Source: DATBHM01 sp963772375
GTDB taxonomy: Bacteria > Actinomycetota > UBA4738 > JACQTL01
Length of the DNA stretch: 64,000 nt
Direction: 5' to 3'
NCBI GenBank assembly: GCA_963772375.1
Contig: CAVYXG010000007.1
Coordinates: 62,001 to 126,000 of the forward strand
Each line of letters begins with the position of its first letter. Within the stretch, counting starts at the first letter, position 1. A model generated the notes under the pieces. It saw only the letters and a program-made list of their open reading frames with translations. It had not been told where the DNA came from and made no database searches. This document shows, in pieces, positions 51,201 through 59,436 of this stretch. The position numbers were made by a program, and so were the translations under genes.

Positions 51201-51326
51201 CGCGACGACGTAGTGGAGCCGCCGTCGCCGTCCAAGCCGCCCCCGCACGCGGACGAACCCGTAGAAGACACGGTGCCGGTGGCGAACTGGGGACAGACGT
51301 CGTTCCCGTGGGAGGACGGGCGATGA
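48288..51326 (+). CDS. adnA: AdnA-like UvrD/RecB-type helicase-nuclease subunit
   Basis: The 1012-residue protein has UvrD-type motifs: Walker A TGGPGTGKTAVL near 24, motif II LLVDDYQDTTFAAEALL near 217 (VDDYQD instead of VDEYQD), Q-x-F-x-F motif III and a weak motif VI (MVIARARRAVVLTATDR). The C-terminal RecB-like nuclease has IVDYKTGK near 826, and cysteines at about 704, 927, 930 and 936 (CRYCEFQTLC) suit an iron-sulfur cluster. The order and overlap with a second such gene match mycobacterial AdnA-AdnB, the double-strand-break resection machine. No Shine-Dalgarno is seen; a -10-like TAGCAT sits 10 bases before ATG. Confidence 0.88.
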   Translation: MTFEPDPSQSRVLDHASGPLLVTGGPGTGKTAVLRERFARLIEGGADPERVALVVGSGRARREAREHLLARMRMSLPDLRVMTIHGLAYHVVGMRHPSLDYAQPPEILPATDQFSRVRDLLAGEDPVDWPAYGSMLRLRGFADQIRQFLARAQEALLEPDDIRRRAEGAGLGGWGELAGFLERYQRGLDDQGLVDFAGLVEQAAAAAGQGQPPFDHLLVDDYQDTTFAAEALLAGLRPATLVVAGDQGAHVFSFQGTTDEPIRHFADRMPGAAHVELEVDHRSQGAVAVDAVTASHESEELAAVTRALRRFHVDEGTPWGRLAVVVRRHGTQAAGLVRALDDAGIPRWTAERGLSLAAEPATAPLVLALRWLAAPDERDALVESVLASDLARVPPAIARGMVRAAAQAGQPPASALEHTEDLPDGTAADVRALRGTLARAEGVAGRSVLDAFSILWRDLPSSRRLVAEAEHDPRARRDLDAVVALAGTVSEAGGRPIAAFLEDLDAGAGGPGLDAPGGPAPDAVHVLTAHGAVGTEFDAVVVVGAVEGYFPSLSRPEPMFDLAALERRISQSERNRLRLADERRLFRMVIARARRAVVLTATDRQDDDTLSARSRFVEESGATWRRLDGVAGAPLSTAEAAATWRRTLATGPASSARLAALDGLAALGVDPARWWFQRGWTDNDRPLHETVRVSYSRLSTLENCELQYVLNEELGLGSPSGYQAWVGHLVHTLIEEYENGKLPQTLDGLREAAEHRWRQAEFPSFAVSEAFRRLVAEVMLLNWHRTYGESPSLGREVRFEFGFDGATVTGYIDRIEGITSGGNRIVDYKTGKIDRAGKAEENLQLGIYTIAVDEAEALEEFRPIRAVQLAFVRGREGRDGVAPLGWMPSGDEREAYVTGMRERLSGLIGRIRTLTEDEVYRPNPGANCRYCEFQTLCSLWPEGTPVFPVASKMNHDADAGDPGPEIDRPVQRDDVVEPPSPSKPPPHADEPVEDTVPVANWGQTSFPWEDGR

Positions 51327-54300
51327 CGACGTTCCCGCCGGAGATCGTCGCGGCGATGGGCTCCGAGCCCACCGACGAGCAGTGGAAGGCCATCTCGATG
51401 CCGCTCCAACCGTACGTGGTGGTGGCGGGCGCGGGTTCCGGCAAGACGTCGGTGATGGCCGCGCGGATCGTCTACCTGGCGCTCGTGGCGCTCGGCCGGG
51501 TCGAGGCCGACCACGACGGCGTGCTCCCCGGCAACGTGCTGTGTCTGACGTTCACCAACAAGGCCACCGAGAACCTGACGCTTCGCATCCGCCGGGCGCT
51601 GCGCACGCTCGACCTCGCCGAGGGCGAGGAGCCCGAGATCCTCAACTACCATGGGTTCGCCGCGCAGGTGCTCGAGCGGCACGGCCTCCGCGCCGGCATC
51701 GAACCCGGCCAGCGGGTGCTGACACCCGCCCAGCGCGCGGAGCTCTGCCGCATGGTGCTCGAGCGGATGTCGTTCCGGGTGGTCAAGGCCGAATGGCAGC
51801 CGACGCTGATCGGCAACATCCTCGACCTCGCCGACCAATGCGCGAACCATCGCGTCCCGCTCGACCGGGTCGTCGAGTACAACCGGGAACAGCTCGAGGT
51901 GCTCAAGGATTACCGGAGCGAGGAGCCGTACGAGGCCGCGCTGCAGCGCATCGAGCTCGCGCAGGCGGCCACGGTGTTCGAGACCCTCAAGCGCGAACGT
52001 GGCGTGATCGACTTCGGCGACCAGATCACGCTCGCGCTCCAGGTCGTCGAGCGGAACGTCGACGTGTGTGTCGAGTACCGGGACCGGTTCCGCGCCGTGC
52101 TGCTCGACGAATACCAGGACACCAACGTCGCCCAGGCCCTGCTGATCGCCGAGGTGTTCGGCGACGGGTTCCCGGTGACGGCCGTCGGCGACCCCGACCA
52201 GAACATCTACGCCTGGCGCGGAGCGTCGCTGTTCAACCTGCTGAACTTCCCCCGGCAGTTCCCGCTGGCCGACGGCACACCGTCGCCCAAGCTGCCGCTG
52301 TACACGAACTTCCGGTCGGGCGCCCGGATCCTCGAGGCGGCGGACACGATCATCAGGCCGGTCCCGGAGGACCAGCGGCCCGATCCGGACAAGGAGCTCC
52401 GTCCGTGGCCGGCCAACGGCGAGGGCGAGGTCGGCGTCGTGCGTTGTTCGGACGAATGGGCCGAGGCCGCCTGGATCGCCGACCGCATCCTCGAACGCCA
52501 CGCGGCCGGCGACGCCTGGTCGTCGGTCGCCGTGCTGTGCCGGGCCAGCCGGCTGTTCCCCTCGTTGCAGGAGGCGTTCTCCGAACGGTCGATCCCGGCG
52601 GAGTTCGTCGGGCTGTCGGGCCTGCTCCAGCTGCCCGAGGTGGTCGAGGTGCTCGCGTACGCGCGGGCCGTGGCCGACTCCCGGGCGAGCGTGGCGCTGG
52701 CCCGGATCCTGCTCGGGCCCCGGTACCGCGTGGGGTTCAAGGACCTCGCGCGGGTGGCCGCGTGGGCCAAGGAGCGGAACTTCTCGATGCGCGACACGGA
52801 GGAGGGCGAGGCCACGCCGTTCCTGTTCGCGGAGGCACTGGAGCACCTCGACGAGGTCGAGGGCCTGTCCGACGAGGCCCGGGCCCGCCTGGAGGAGTTC
52901 CGGACCGAGCTCGCCGCCCTACGGGAGGAGGCCCGGCGGCCGGTCGGCGAGTTCCTGGCGGAGGTCGTCCGCCGGACCGGGCTGCTGGCGGAGCTCGACG
53001 CCGAGCCCGACCAGGAGGCCGCCTCGGCCCGGCGGCGGAACATCGCTGCGTTCCTCGACGAGGTCCACGCGTTCACCCCGGTGGAGGGCGAGCTGACGCT
53101 GCGGGCGTTCCTCGACTACGTGGCGGTGGTGGAGGATGCCGAACGGCAGGAGTGGTCGCCGGTCCAGCCGAGCGACGCCGACTCCGTGAAGGTCATGACG
53201 ATCCATCAGGCCAAGGGGCTCGAGTTCGACACGGTGTTCGTGCCGGGAATGGCCCGCGACGTGCTGCCGAACAACCGCCTCCAGCACAACCCGGCCACCA
53301 AGGGGAAGTCGTTGGACTTCGAGCTCCGCGGGGACCGAGACGTGCTGCCGCGGTATACGGGCGGGAACCTCCGGGACTTCTGGCGGGAGCTCAAGGACCA
53401 GGAGCTGATCGAGGAGCGCCGGACCTGCTACGTGGCGCTCACGCGGGCCCGCAAGCGTCTCTCCTGCACCGGCGCGCACTGGTACGGAGAGGGCGAGACG
53501 GTGAAGAAGCCGAGCGTGTTCTTCGACGAGCTGGCCGACTGGGGGGAGGCGACCGGCGACGCTTCCGTGGATCGAGGCCCGGAGCCCTCCGTGGAGCATC
53601 CGGCCAAGGGGCATCGCGAGCGGCTGGTTCGCGACTGGCCGGGTCCGGCCCGGCGGGACGACGCCGACGACCTGTTCCCGGGCGGCTGGCGGGCGGCGGC
53701 GATGGCCGGTCCGGCGCCGGCGTCTGCGGTGGCGGCCCTGCCGGACGACGAACGCACCTCGTACGAGACCGAGTCCGGCGAGCTCCGGCTGCTGGCGGCG
53801 CATCTGCTGGAGGCCGAGCGCCCGGCCGAGCCCGCGCCCTGGATGCCGGCCACGATCGCGGTGAGCGGCGTCGTCGACTACGCGCGGTGCCCTAAGCGGT
53901 TCTACTGGTCGTACGTCCGGCCGCTCCCCCGGTTCAGCGGCCCGGCCGCGCGGATCGGGACGGAGATCCACCGGTGGATCGAACGCCGTTCGTCGGGGCA
54001 GACCACGCTGATCGACCTCGACGAGCCGCCCGATCTCACACCTGAGGAGCTCACCGGCGAGCCCGGCCGGATGGAACGCCTCCGGCAGGCGTTCCTCGAC
54101 AGCCGGTTCGGGGCAAAGGTGCCGCTGTTCGCCGAGCGGGCGTTCCTGCTCAATGTCGACGGCCACGTGCTGCGCGGGCGGATCGACGCGATCTACGGGG
54201 AGCCGGACGGGGCATGGGAGGTCGTGGACTACAAGACGGGCCGAAGGCCCGACCCGGGCGACCCCCTGACGCGGCTGCAGCTCGACGTCTACGCGCTGGC

Positions 54301-54538
54301 GTGCACGACGGTGTGGGGGAAGCGTCCTCAGGACCTCAGACTGGTCTACCTGTACCTGGGCGAAGGCGCAGAGGACACGTGGCCGGCCGACGACCCGGAC
54401 ACCATCCGGACCCGGCTGGCCTCCCCGCTGTCCGGCATGGCCGCCGGGGAGTTCGACCCGGTGCCCGGCGACCACTGCCGGTGGTGCGACTTCCTGGCGT
54501 TCTGCTCAGCCGGACGCGAGTTCGTCGAGCGCGGTTAG
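51323..54538 (+). CDS. adnB: AdnB-like UvrD/RecB-type helicase-nuclease subunit
   Basis: The 1071-residue protein has Walker A AGAGSGKTSVMA near 36, motif Ia LTFTNKATENLTLRI, motif II AVLLDEYQDTNVAQALL near 262, DPDQNIYAWRGA (motif III), VMTIHQAKGLEFDTVF (motif V) and YVALTRARKRL (motif VI), all intact. The C-terminal nuclease has WEVVDYKTG near 969, and cysteines at about 856 (CPKRFYW) and 1052-1061 (CRWCDFLAFC) bind the predicted cluster. It overlaps the previous stop by ATGA after GGGAGG. With its partner it should form the resection motor, this subunit likely being the stronger helicase. Confidence 0.9.
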   Translation: MTTFPPEIVAAMGSEPTDEQWKAISMPLQPYVVVAGAGSGKTSVMAARIVYLALVALGRVEADHDGVLPGNVLCLTFTNKATENLTLRIRRALRTLDLAEGEEPEILNYHGFAAQVLERHGLRAGIEPGQRVLTPAQRAELCRMVLERMSFRVVKAEWQPTLIGNILDLADQCANHRVPLDRVVEYNREQLEVLKDYRSEEPYEAALQRIELAQAATVFETLKRERGVIDFGDQITLALQVVERNVDVCVEYRDRFRAVLLDEYQDTNVAQALLIAEVFGDGFPVTAVGDPDQNIYAWRGASLFNLLNFPRQFPLADGTPSPKLPLYTNFRSGARILEAADTIIRPVPEDQRPDPDKELRPWPANGEGEVGVVRCSDEWAEAAWIADRILERHAAGDAWSSVAVLCRASRLFPSLQEAFSERSIPAEFVGLSGLLQLPEVVEVLAYARAVADSRASVALARILLGPRYRVGFKDLARVAAWAKERNFSMRDTEEGEATPFLFAEALEHLDEVEGLSDEARARLEEFRTELAALREEARRPVGEFLAEVVRRTGLLAELDAEPDQEAASARRRNIAAFLDEVHAFTPVEGELTLRAFLDYVAVVEDAERQEWSPVQPSDADSVKVMTIHQAKGLEFDTVFVPGMARDVLPNNRLQHNPATKGKSLDFELRGDRDVLPRYTGGNLRDFWRELKDQELIEERRTCYVALTRARKRLSCTGAHWYGEGETVKKPSVFFDELADWGEATGDASVDRGPEPSVEHPAKGHRERLVRDWPGPARRDDADDLFPGGWRAAAMAGPAPASAVAALPDDERTSYETESGELRLLAAHLLEAERPAEPAPWMPATIAVSGVVDYARCPKRFYWSYVRPLPRFSGPAARIGTEIHRWIERRSSGQTTLIDLDEPPDLTPEELTGEPGRMERLRQAFLDSRFGAKVPLFAERAFLLNVDGHVLRGRIDAIYGEPDGAWEVVDYKTGRRPDPGDPLTRLQLDVYALACTTVWGKRPQDLRLVYLYLGEGAEDTWPADDPDTIRTRLASPLSGMAAGEFDPVPGDHCRWCDFLAFCSAGREFVERG

Positions 54539-54843
54539 GAGGGCCACTCCGGTTTCTTCGGGCGTTCGGCGAAGAGGTCGTCGAGGCTCTGCTTCGGGGC
54601 CTCTTCCCTCTCGAAGAGCGAGTCGAGCTCCGAGCCCTTCTTCTTGACCGCCTCGTCCGACTCGAGGTCGCCGGCCGCCTCGATCATCTCCTCCAGTGAT
54701 TTGCCGGCGCTCCCCTTCAGCCGGATCCGGAGGGCCGCCAGCACCGACGCGTGGCGGTCGGACAGGCCCTGGCTGACCTTGATCTCCGTCAGCGCCTCCT
54801 CGGCCCGTCGCAGGAGCGCAACGTCGTCCGTCTCCTCGGTCAT
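54535..54843 (-). CDS. Small acidic helical protein
   Basis: ATG 54843 gives 102 residues with a helical start TDDVALLRRAEEALTEIKVS, then SDRHASVLAALRIRLKG and LEEMIEAAGDLESDEAVKKKGSELDSLFEREEAPKQSLDDLF. The last segment is coiled-coil-like. Its stop overlaps the AdnB stop by four bases. I do not recognise the family, but its position tail-to-tail with adnB suggests only a shared locus, not a shared function. Confidence 0.55.
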   Translation of the reverse strand: MTEETDDVALLRRAEEALTEIKVSQGLSDRHASVLAALRIRLKGSAGKSLEEMIEAAGDLESDEAVKKKGSELDSLFEREEAPKQSLDDLFAERPKKPEWPS

Positions 54844-54914
54844 GGCCTCAGTTTGGGTGATGCCCCGCACTCCCACAAGCCCGTGGGCGCCGAAGGGCCC
54901 GTACCATCGCGACC

Positions 54915-56267
54915 GTGCGACTCGTCGTCGTCGGCGCGGGGATCACCGGGCTCGCCGGAGCCCGCGCCGCCGTGCTCGAGGCCCGCGCCTCCAGGATCGA
55001 GCTCGAGGTCGTGGTGCTCGAGGCGTCCGAACGCCCCGGCGGGAAGCTGTTCACCGAGGAGGTCGACGGACTCATGGTGGAGTGGGGCCCGGACGCGTTC
55101 CTCGCCGCGAAGCCCCGCGGGAAGGCGCTGGTCGAGGAGCTCGGACTGGGCGACCAGCTGGTGCCGGTCGCGCCGCGAGGGCGGCGGGCGTTCCTGCTGC
55201 GGGGGGGGACCCTCCACCCCTTCCCGCCGGGTCTGGTCATGGGCGTTCCGACCTCGTGGGGGTCCGCCCGCCGCGCGGTCCGTGCGGGGCTGCTGTCCGG
55301 GGGCGGCGGGCTCCGCGCGGCGATCGAGCCGTGGCTGCCCGGGCGACCGATCGGCCACCCGGACGAGCCGGCCGCGACGGTCGTCCGTCGGCGCCTGGGA
55401 GACGAGGCCGCCACCCGCCTTGTGGAACCGCTCCTGCGCGGCGTGTTCGGCGCCCCGGGCTCGGAGGTCGGCGTCCGTTCCGCGCTCCCCCGGGCCGTCG
55501 GCCACCGAAGCCTGGCCCGGGCGCTCCGCACGCCGGCAACCTCCGGCGACCAGTCCCCGTTCCTCGCTCTGCGCGGCGGGTTCCGGTCGCTCGTGGACGC
55601 GCTGGTCGCCTCGCTGCCGGATGGCGCGATCCGAACCGGAGCACCGGTCGGCGCCGTGACCGCCGCCGGCGACGGGTTCGGCGTCGGCGGGCTCGCAAGC
55701 GACGCCGTGCTCCTCACGGCGCCCGCACCGGTCACGGCCGGGATCGCTGCCGAGTTGGCTCCGCGCGCGGCCGAGACCCTCCGCGGCGTCCGGTACAACG
55801 GGTCCGCGGTGGTCGTCCTGCGGTTCCCGGATGATTCGATGATCCGGACCCTGGACGGGTCGGGGTTCCTCGTCGATGCCGACGAGGGGCTCGCCATCGC
55901 CGCGTGCTCGTGGTTCTCGTCGAAGTGGCCGCACCTCACCGGCGATCGCGTGGTGCTGCGGGCCGTCGTCACCGACCCCGAGCGCCTGGAGGCCGATGAC
56001 GACGCCCTGGCCGAGCGGGTCGTGGCCGAGTTGGGGCGTGTCATGGGCTCGCGGAAGGATCCGGACCTCGTGCGCGCCCACCGCTGGGACCGGGCCCTGC
56101 CGGTGTTCGGTCCCGGCCATCAGGACCTGATTCGCGACGCGGTCGCCGCGCTGCCGGAACGGCTCGCCCTTGCGGGGGCGTTCCTGGGAGGCGTCGGGAT
56201 CCCCGACTGCATCGAATCAGGCGAGGGCGCCGCCCGGCGCCTGGTCGCCGTGCTCGGCCGCACATAG
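54915..56267 (+). CDS. hemY: Protoporphyrinogen/coproporphyrinogen III oxidase
   Basis: The 450-residue flavoprotein starts at GTG with the FAD loop VVVGAGITGLAGARAA, then VLEASERPGGKLFTEEVDGLMVEWGPDAF, LVEPLLRGVFGAPGSEVGVRSALP and closing ALAGAFLGGVGIPDCIESGEGAARRLV. These are the HemG/HemY (CgoX) marks; it oxidises a porphyrinogen in haem synthesis using oxygen. In actinobacteria the coproporphyrin-dependent route makes coproporphyrinogen the likely substrate. A -10-like TACCAT seven bases before GTG and no Shine-Dalgarno suggest a leaderless message. Confidence 0.92.
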   Translation: MRLVVVGAGITGLAGARAAVLEARASRIELEVVVLEASERPGGKLFTEEVDGLMVEWGPDAFLAAKPRGKALVEELGLGDQLVPVAPRGRRAFLLRGGTLHPFPPGLVMGVPTSWGSARRAVRAGLLSGGGGLRAAIEPWLPGRPIGHPDEPAATVVRRRLGDEAATRLVEPLLRGVFGAPGSEVGVRSALPRAVGHRSLARALRTPATSGDQSPFLALRGGFRSLVDALVASLPDGAIRTGAPVGAVTAAGDGFGVGGLASDAVLLTAPAPVTAGIAAELAPRAAETLRGVRYNGSAVVVLRFPDDSMIRTLDGSGFLVDADEGLAIAACSWFSSKWPHLTGDRVVLRAVVTDPERLEADDDALAERVVAELGRVMGSRKDPDLVRAHRWDRALPVFGPGHQDLIRDAVAALPERLALAGAFLGGVGIPDCIESGEGAARRLVAVLGRT

Positions 56268-56315
56268 CGTGGAGGTCGCGTCCCGCGCGGGCCGTCGGTA
56301 GGCTTCCGCGCCAAC

Positions 56316-58058
56316 ATGGCGGGGGGAGGTTCGGTGCCCGGGCGGGTCGTGGAGCTTCGCGTCCTCGACGGCCCCAACCTGTACTTCACGCGCCCGGCGA
56401 TCAAGCTGACGCTCGAGCTCCCCCGGCTGGTCGCAATGCCCGAGGACAAGCTGGCCGCCCGCGCGGAGGCGACCGGCGTGCGGTCGTCGGGCCCCGCGCT
56501 GCGCCCCGGCCCGCCGAACTCCGATCGCCGTCTGCGGTTCCTCGCCCGGGTCGCCGCTGACCTCACGCGAGTCGCCGCCGATGCTACCGGCACCCACCTC
56601 GCGGTCCGGGCCCGTCCTGGCCCCGGGCGGGACCGCATCGTCGTGGCGTTCCCGTGGCGGAACCGGACGGCGGCCGAGACGTTCGCAAGACAGCTCGCCG
56701 GGCTGCTGATCGAGGTGCTCCCGTCCCGGCGTTCGGTCCGAGCGGCGATCAGACGGCTCGCAGCCGCCGTCGTGGCATCGGAGCCCGGCCCCCAGCCAAC
56801 CGTCCCCGAGCCGACCATCCCGGTCATCGCGGTCACCGGCACCAACGGCAAGACCACGACTGTGCGCCTGCTCGCCCACCTCGTCCGGACCGCCGGCAAG
56901 ACCGTGGCCTTCTCGTCGACCGACGGCGTGTACCTCCGGGACCAGCTGGTGGAGGCGGGCGACTACTCGGGGTTCGGCGGCGCTGGGAAGGCGATGTCCC
57001 AGCCGGGCGTCGAGATCGCGGTCCTCGAGACCGCCCGGGGCGGAATCCTCCTGCGCGGCATCGGCACCATCCACAACGACGTGGCCGTCGTGACGAACGT
57101 CTCCAACGACCACCTGGGGATGCACGGCATCGAGACGCTCGACCAGCTGGCGGAGGTGAAGTCGACGATCCTGCGGATCACCAAGCCGGACGGGTGGGAC
57201 GTGTTGAACGCCGACGATCCTCGGGTCCTCGCCATGCGCCGGGTCGCGCGGGGACGACCGTGGTTGTTCTCGCTCGACCCCAACCATCCCGCTCTGCGTT
57301 CGGTGCTGAACGAGGGCGGCCGCGGCATGACGGTCCTCGACGGCGCCATCACCATGCTGGAGCGTCGGCGCGACCCGCACCCGCTCGTCGCTCTCGACCG
57401 GGTCCCCGTCACGCTCGCCGGCCTGTCGTCGAACAACGTCCAGAATGCCCTGGCCGCGGCCGCGGCGGCGCTCGGCATCGGTTTACCGGAGCGGGCCGTC
57501 GTGACAGGCCTGCGGTCGTTCGTCCTCGACCCGGAGACCAACCCCGGCCGGGCCAACCTGTTCGAGCTGGACGGGCGCGTGGTCGTCGTCGACTACGCGC
57601 ACAACGAGGCGGGGATGGCCGGCCTGGTCGAGATCGCCCGCGGGCTGTGCCGGCCGAACGGCGAGGTGTGGCTGACGTACTCGTCCGCAGGCGACCGGAG
57701 CGACGAGATCCTGCACGGCCTCGGATACCTGGCCGCCCGCGGCGCCGACCACGTCGCGATCGCGCAGCTGGAGCACTACCTGCGGGGGCGCGACGCCGAC
57801 GAGCTCATCGAACGCCTCCGGGCGGGCGCCGTCGACGGCGGGAAGGAACCCGACGAGGTTCCGGACTTCCCCGACGAGATCCACGCGCTGAAATGGATGC
57901 TCGAACACGCCGGCCCCCGCGACGTCGTCGCGCTCACGGCGCTGGGCCAGCGGCCGGAGGTGTTCGAGCTGCTCCACCGTCGCGGCGCGACCAGGGTGGG
58001 CCCCACCCGGGTGCGCCAGCTGGCCCGCCGCGCACAGCGCAGCCGCGCCGATACGTAG
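56316..58058 (+). CDS. CphA-like Mur ligase without ATP-grasp domain
   Basis: The 580-residue protein has an N-terminal region like that of cyanophycin synthetase (VVELRVLDGPNLYFTRPAIKLTLEL, then DLTRVAADATGTHLAVRA) and directly after it, from about 168, a Mur-ligase part: VIAVTGTNGKTTTVRLLAHL, VAVVTNVSNDHLGMHG, VLNADDPRVLAMRR, VVVDYAHNEAGMAGLVEIA. The ~270-residue ATP-grasp module of CphA is missing. In CphA the Mur part adds arginine; what this one ligates is unknown. No full CphA2 resembles it as I recall it. TAGGCT lies 11 bases before ATG 56316; a GTG at 56334 after GGGGGAGG is an alternative start. Confidence 0.75.
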   Translation: MAGGGSVPGRVVELRVLDGPNLYFTRPAIKLTLELPRLVAMPEDKLAARAEATGVRSSGPALRPGPPNSDRRLRFLARVAADLTRVAADATGTHLAVRARPGPGRDRIVVAFPWRNRTAAETFARQLAGLLIEVLPSRRSVRAAIRRLAAAVVASEPGPQPTVPEPTIPVIAVTGTNGKTTTVRLLAHLVRTAGKTVAFSSTDGVYLRDQLVEAGDYSGFGGAGKAMSQPGVEIAVLETARGGILLRGIGTIHNDVAVVTNVSNDHLGMHGIETLDQLAEVKSTILRITKPDGWDVLNADDPRVLAMRRVARGRPWLFSLDPNHPALRSVLNEGGRGMTVLDGAITMLERRRDPHPLVALDRVPVTLAGLSSNNVQNALAAAAAALGIGLPERAVVTGLRSFVLDPETNPGRANLFELDGRVVVVDYAHNEAGMAGLVEIARGLCRPNGEVWLTYSSAGDRSDEILHGLGYLAARGADHVAIAQLEHYLRGRDADELIERLRAGAVDGGKEPDEVPDFPDEIHALKWMLEHAGPRDVVALTALGQRPEVFELLHRRGATRVGPTRVRQLARRAQRSRADT

Positions 58059-58131
58059 CGACCCTGCCGAACGACCTATCGGCGACGACCCGTGGGATTC
58101 AGGCCCGGGGCCAGGGGACCCGCTTCCGAGG

Positions 58132-59436
58132 ATGAGCGCGCCCGGCGACCGCGAGAGCGCTGCCGGCCCGAGCGGGCCGGTCAAGCACGGAGACCATGGG
58201 GCCGATGCTCCCTGGAGCATGATTCGTGCCGAACAGACCCCGTTGGCCGCGACCACTTTGGACGCCGCCCTTCGCAGCCTGCGGTATCCGGCCACCGCGC
58301 TCGCGGCCGTGCTCGCCGAGACGGCGAGCCGCCTCGGCGCCGATGTGCTCGCGGCCTACCTGGTCCCGGCCGACGGGGGAACCGTCCATCTCCTCGGGTC
58401 CGTCGGCCCGGCCGCCACGGACGACCTCGAATCCATGGCCCCGGGGGAGCTGGATCGCCTGCTCGGGAAGCCCGACGGCTCCGTCGTCGACATGCCGCCC
58501 CTCGCTCCCGAGCCGTGGCGCCGGTTCGCGGTCCTGGGGCGCACCGAGGCCGCGCTGCCGGATGGTGCGAGGCTGCGCATGCTCGCCGCCACCGACGGTG
58601 AGTTCGACGGCGAGGACCTCCGCGCGTCGACGGGCCCGGTCGCCGCCCTCGCCGCCATCGTCCACGTGGCGCGCGAGTCCGAGCTGCTGCGCGAGGAGCT
58701 CCACCGGCTCCGCCAGGACCGCACCCTCATGGCGGCGAGCCTCCAGCACGACCTCCGGACTCCGCTGACGTCGATCCTCGGATCGGCCCGAACCCTCGAC
58801 CGGCAGTGGGCGAAGCTCCCCCCGATGGAACGCGAGGAGCTGCTCGGGATGATCGCCTCGCAGGCGGAGCGGCTCTCGGGCATGGTCGCCGAGGCGCTCG
58901 GACGCGAGGTCGGGAGCCCGGACGCCCCCCTCCGGGCCCAGCGGGCCGACGTGGGCCTCCTGGCCAGGCGGGTGGTCGCGGCCGGCCGGGCCGCCCGGGG
59001 CGGCAGCGTGGACATCCAGGTCGACCCGGCGGTCATCGTGACCGACCCCGACCGGCTGGAGCGCGCCCTGCTCAACCTCCTGGACAACGCCCTGAAGTAC
59101 TCGCCGCCCGACGCCACCGTTCACCTCGCAGGCGAGGCGGCCAGGGATCGCTACACGTTCACGGTCGCCGACGCCGGACCAGGCGTCGACTCGGAGATCC
59201 TGCCGTCGCTGTTCGCCGCCTTCGCGACGGACCGCTCCCGCCCGGGCGGCACCGGGCTCGGGCTGCACTCGGTCGTCCGGCTGGCCGGCGAGCTGGGCGG
59301 CAACGTCTCGTACTCGCGGCGCGGCGGCGTGACGCGATTCTGTCTGACGGTTCCGGACTCGGGCGGCGGCACGCCCCCCGACGTGGTCGTCACCGGCGTC
59401 GCCCACGACGTCGAGGTACGGAGGGAGGCGGGATGA
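58132..59436 (+). CDS. Soluble sensor histidine kinase
   Basis: The 434-residue kinase has no membrane helix. The first ~190 residues hold a GAF-like sensor (LAETASRLGADVLAAYLVPADGGTVHLLG). H-box SLQHDLRTPLTSILGSAR has His near 205, followed by N-box NLLDNALKYSP, G1 VADAGPGVDSEILPSLFAAF and G2 GTGLGLHSVVRLAGELGG. It sits between two cyanophycin-related genes and has no response regulator beside it. Its stop overlaps the next ATG (ATGA). An internal ATG (58219) is a possible start. Confidence 0.85.
   Translation: MSAPGDRESAAGPSGPVKHGDHGADAPWSMIRAEQTPLAATTLDAALRSLRYPATALAAVLAETASRLGADVLAAYLVPADGGTVHLLGSVGPAATDDLESMAPGELDRLLGKPDGSVVDMPPLAPEPWRRFAVLGRTEAALPDGARLRMLAATDGEFDGEDLRASTGPVAALAAIVHVARESELLREELHRLRQDRTLMAASLQHDLRTPLTSILGSARTLDRQWAKLPPMEREELLGMIASQAERLSGMVAEALGREVGSPDAPLRAQRADVGLLARRVVAAGRAARGGSVDIQVDPAVIVTDPDRLERALLNLLDNALKYSPPDATVHLAGEAARDRYTFTVADAGPGVDSEILPSLFAAFATDRSRPGGTGLGLHSVVRLAGELGGNVSYSRRGGVTRFCLTVPDSGGGTPPDVVVTGVAHDVEVRREAG

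Noticed and set aside
48630..51248. 872-codon minus-strand frame in the AdnA gene
   Set aside because: Arg/Pro/Gly-rich shadow; the plus strand has all helicase and nuclease motifs.
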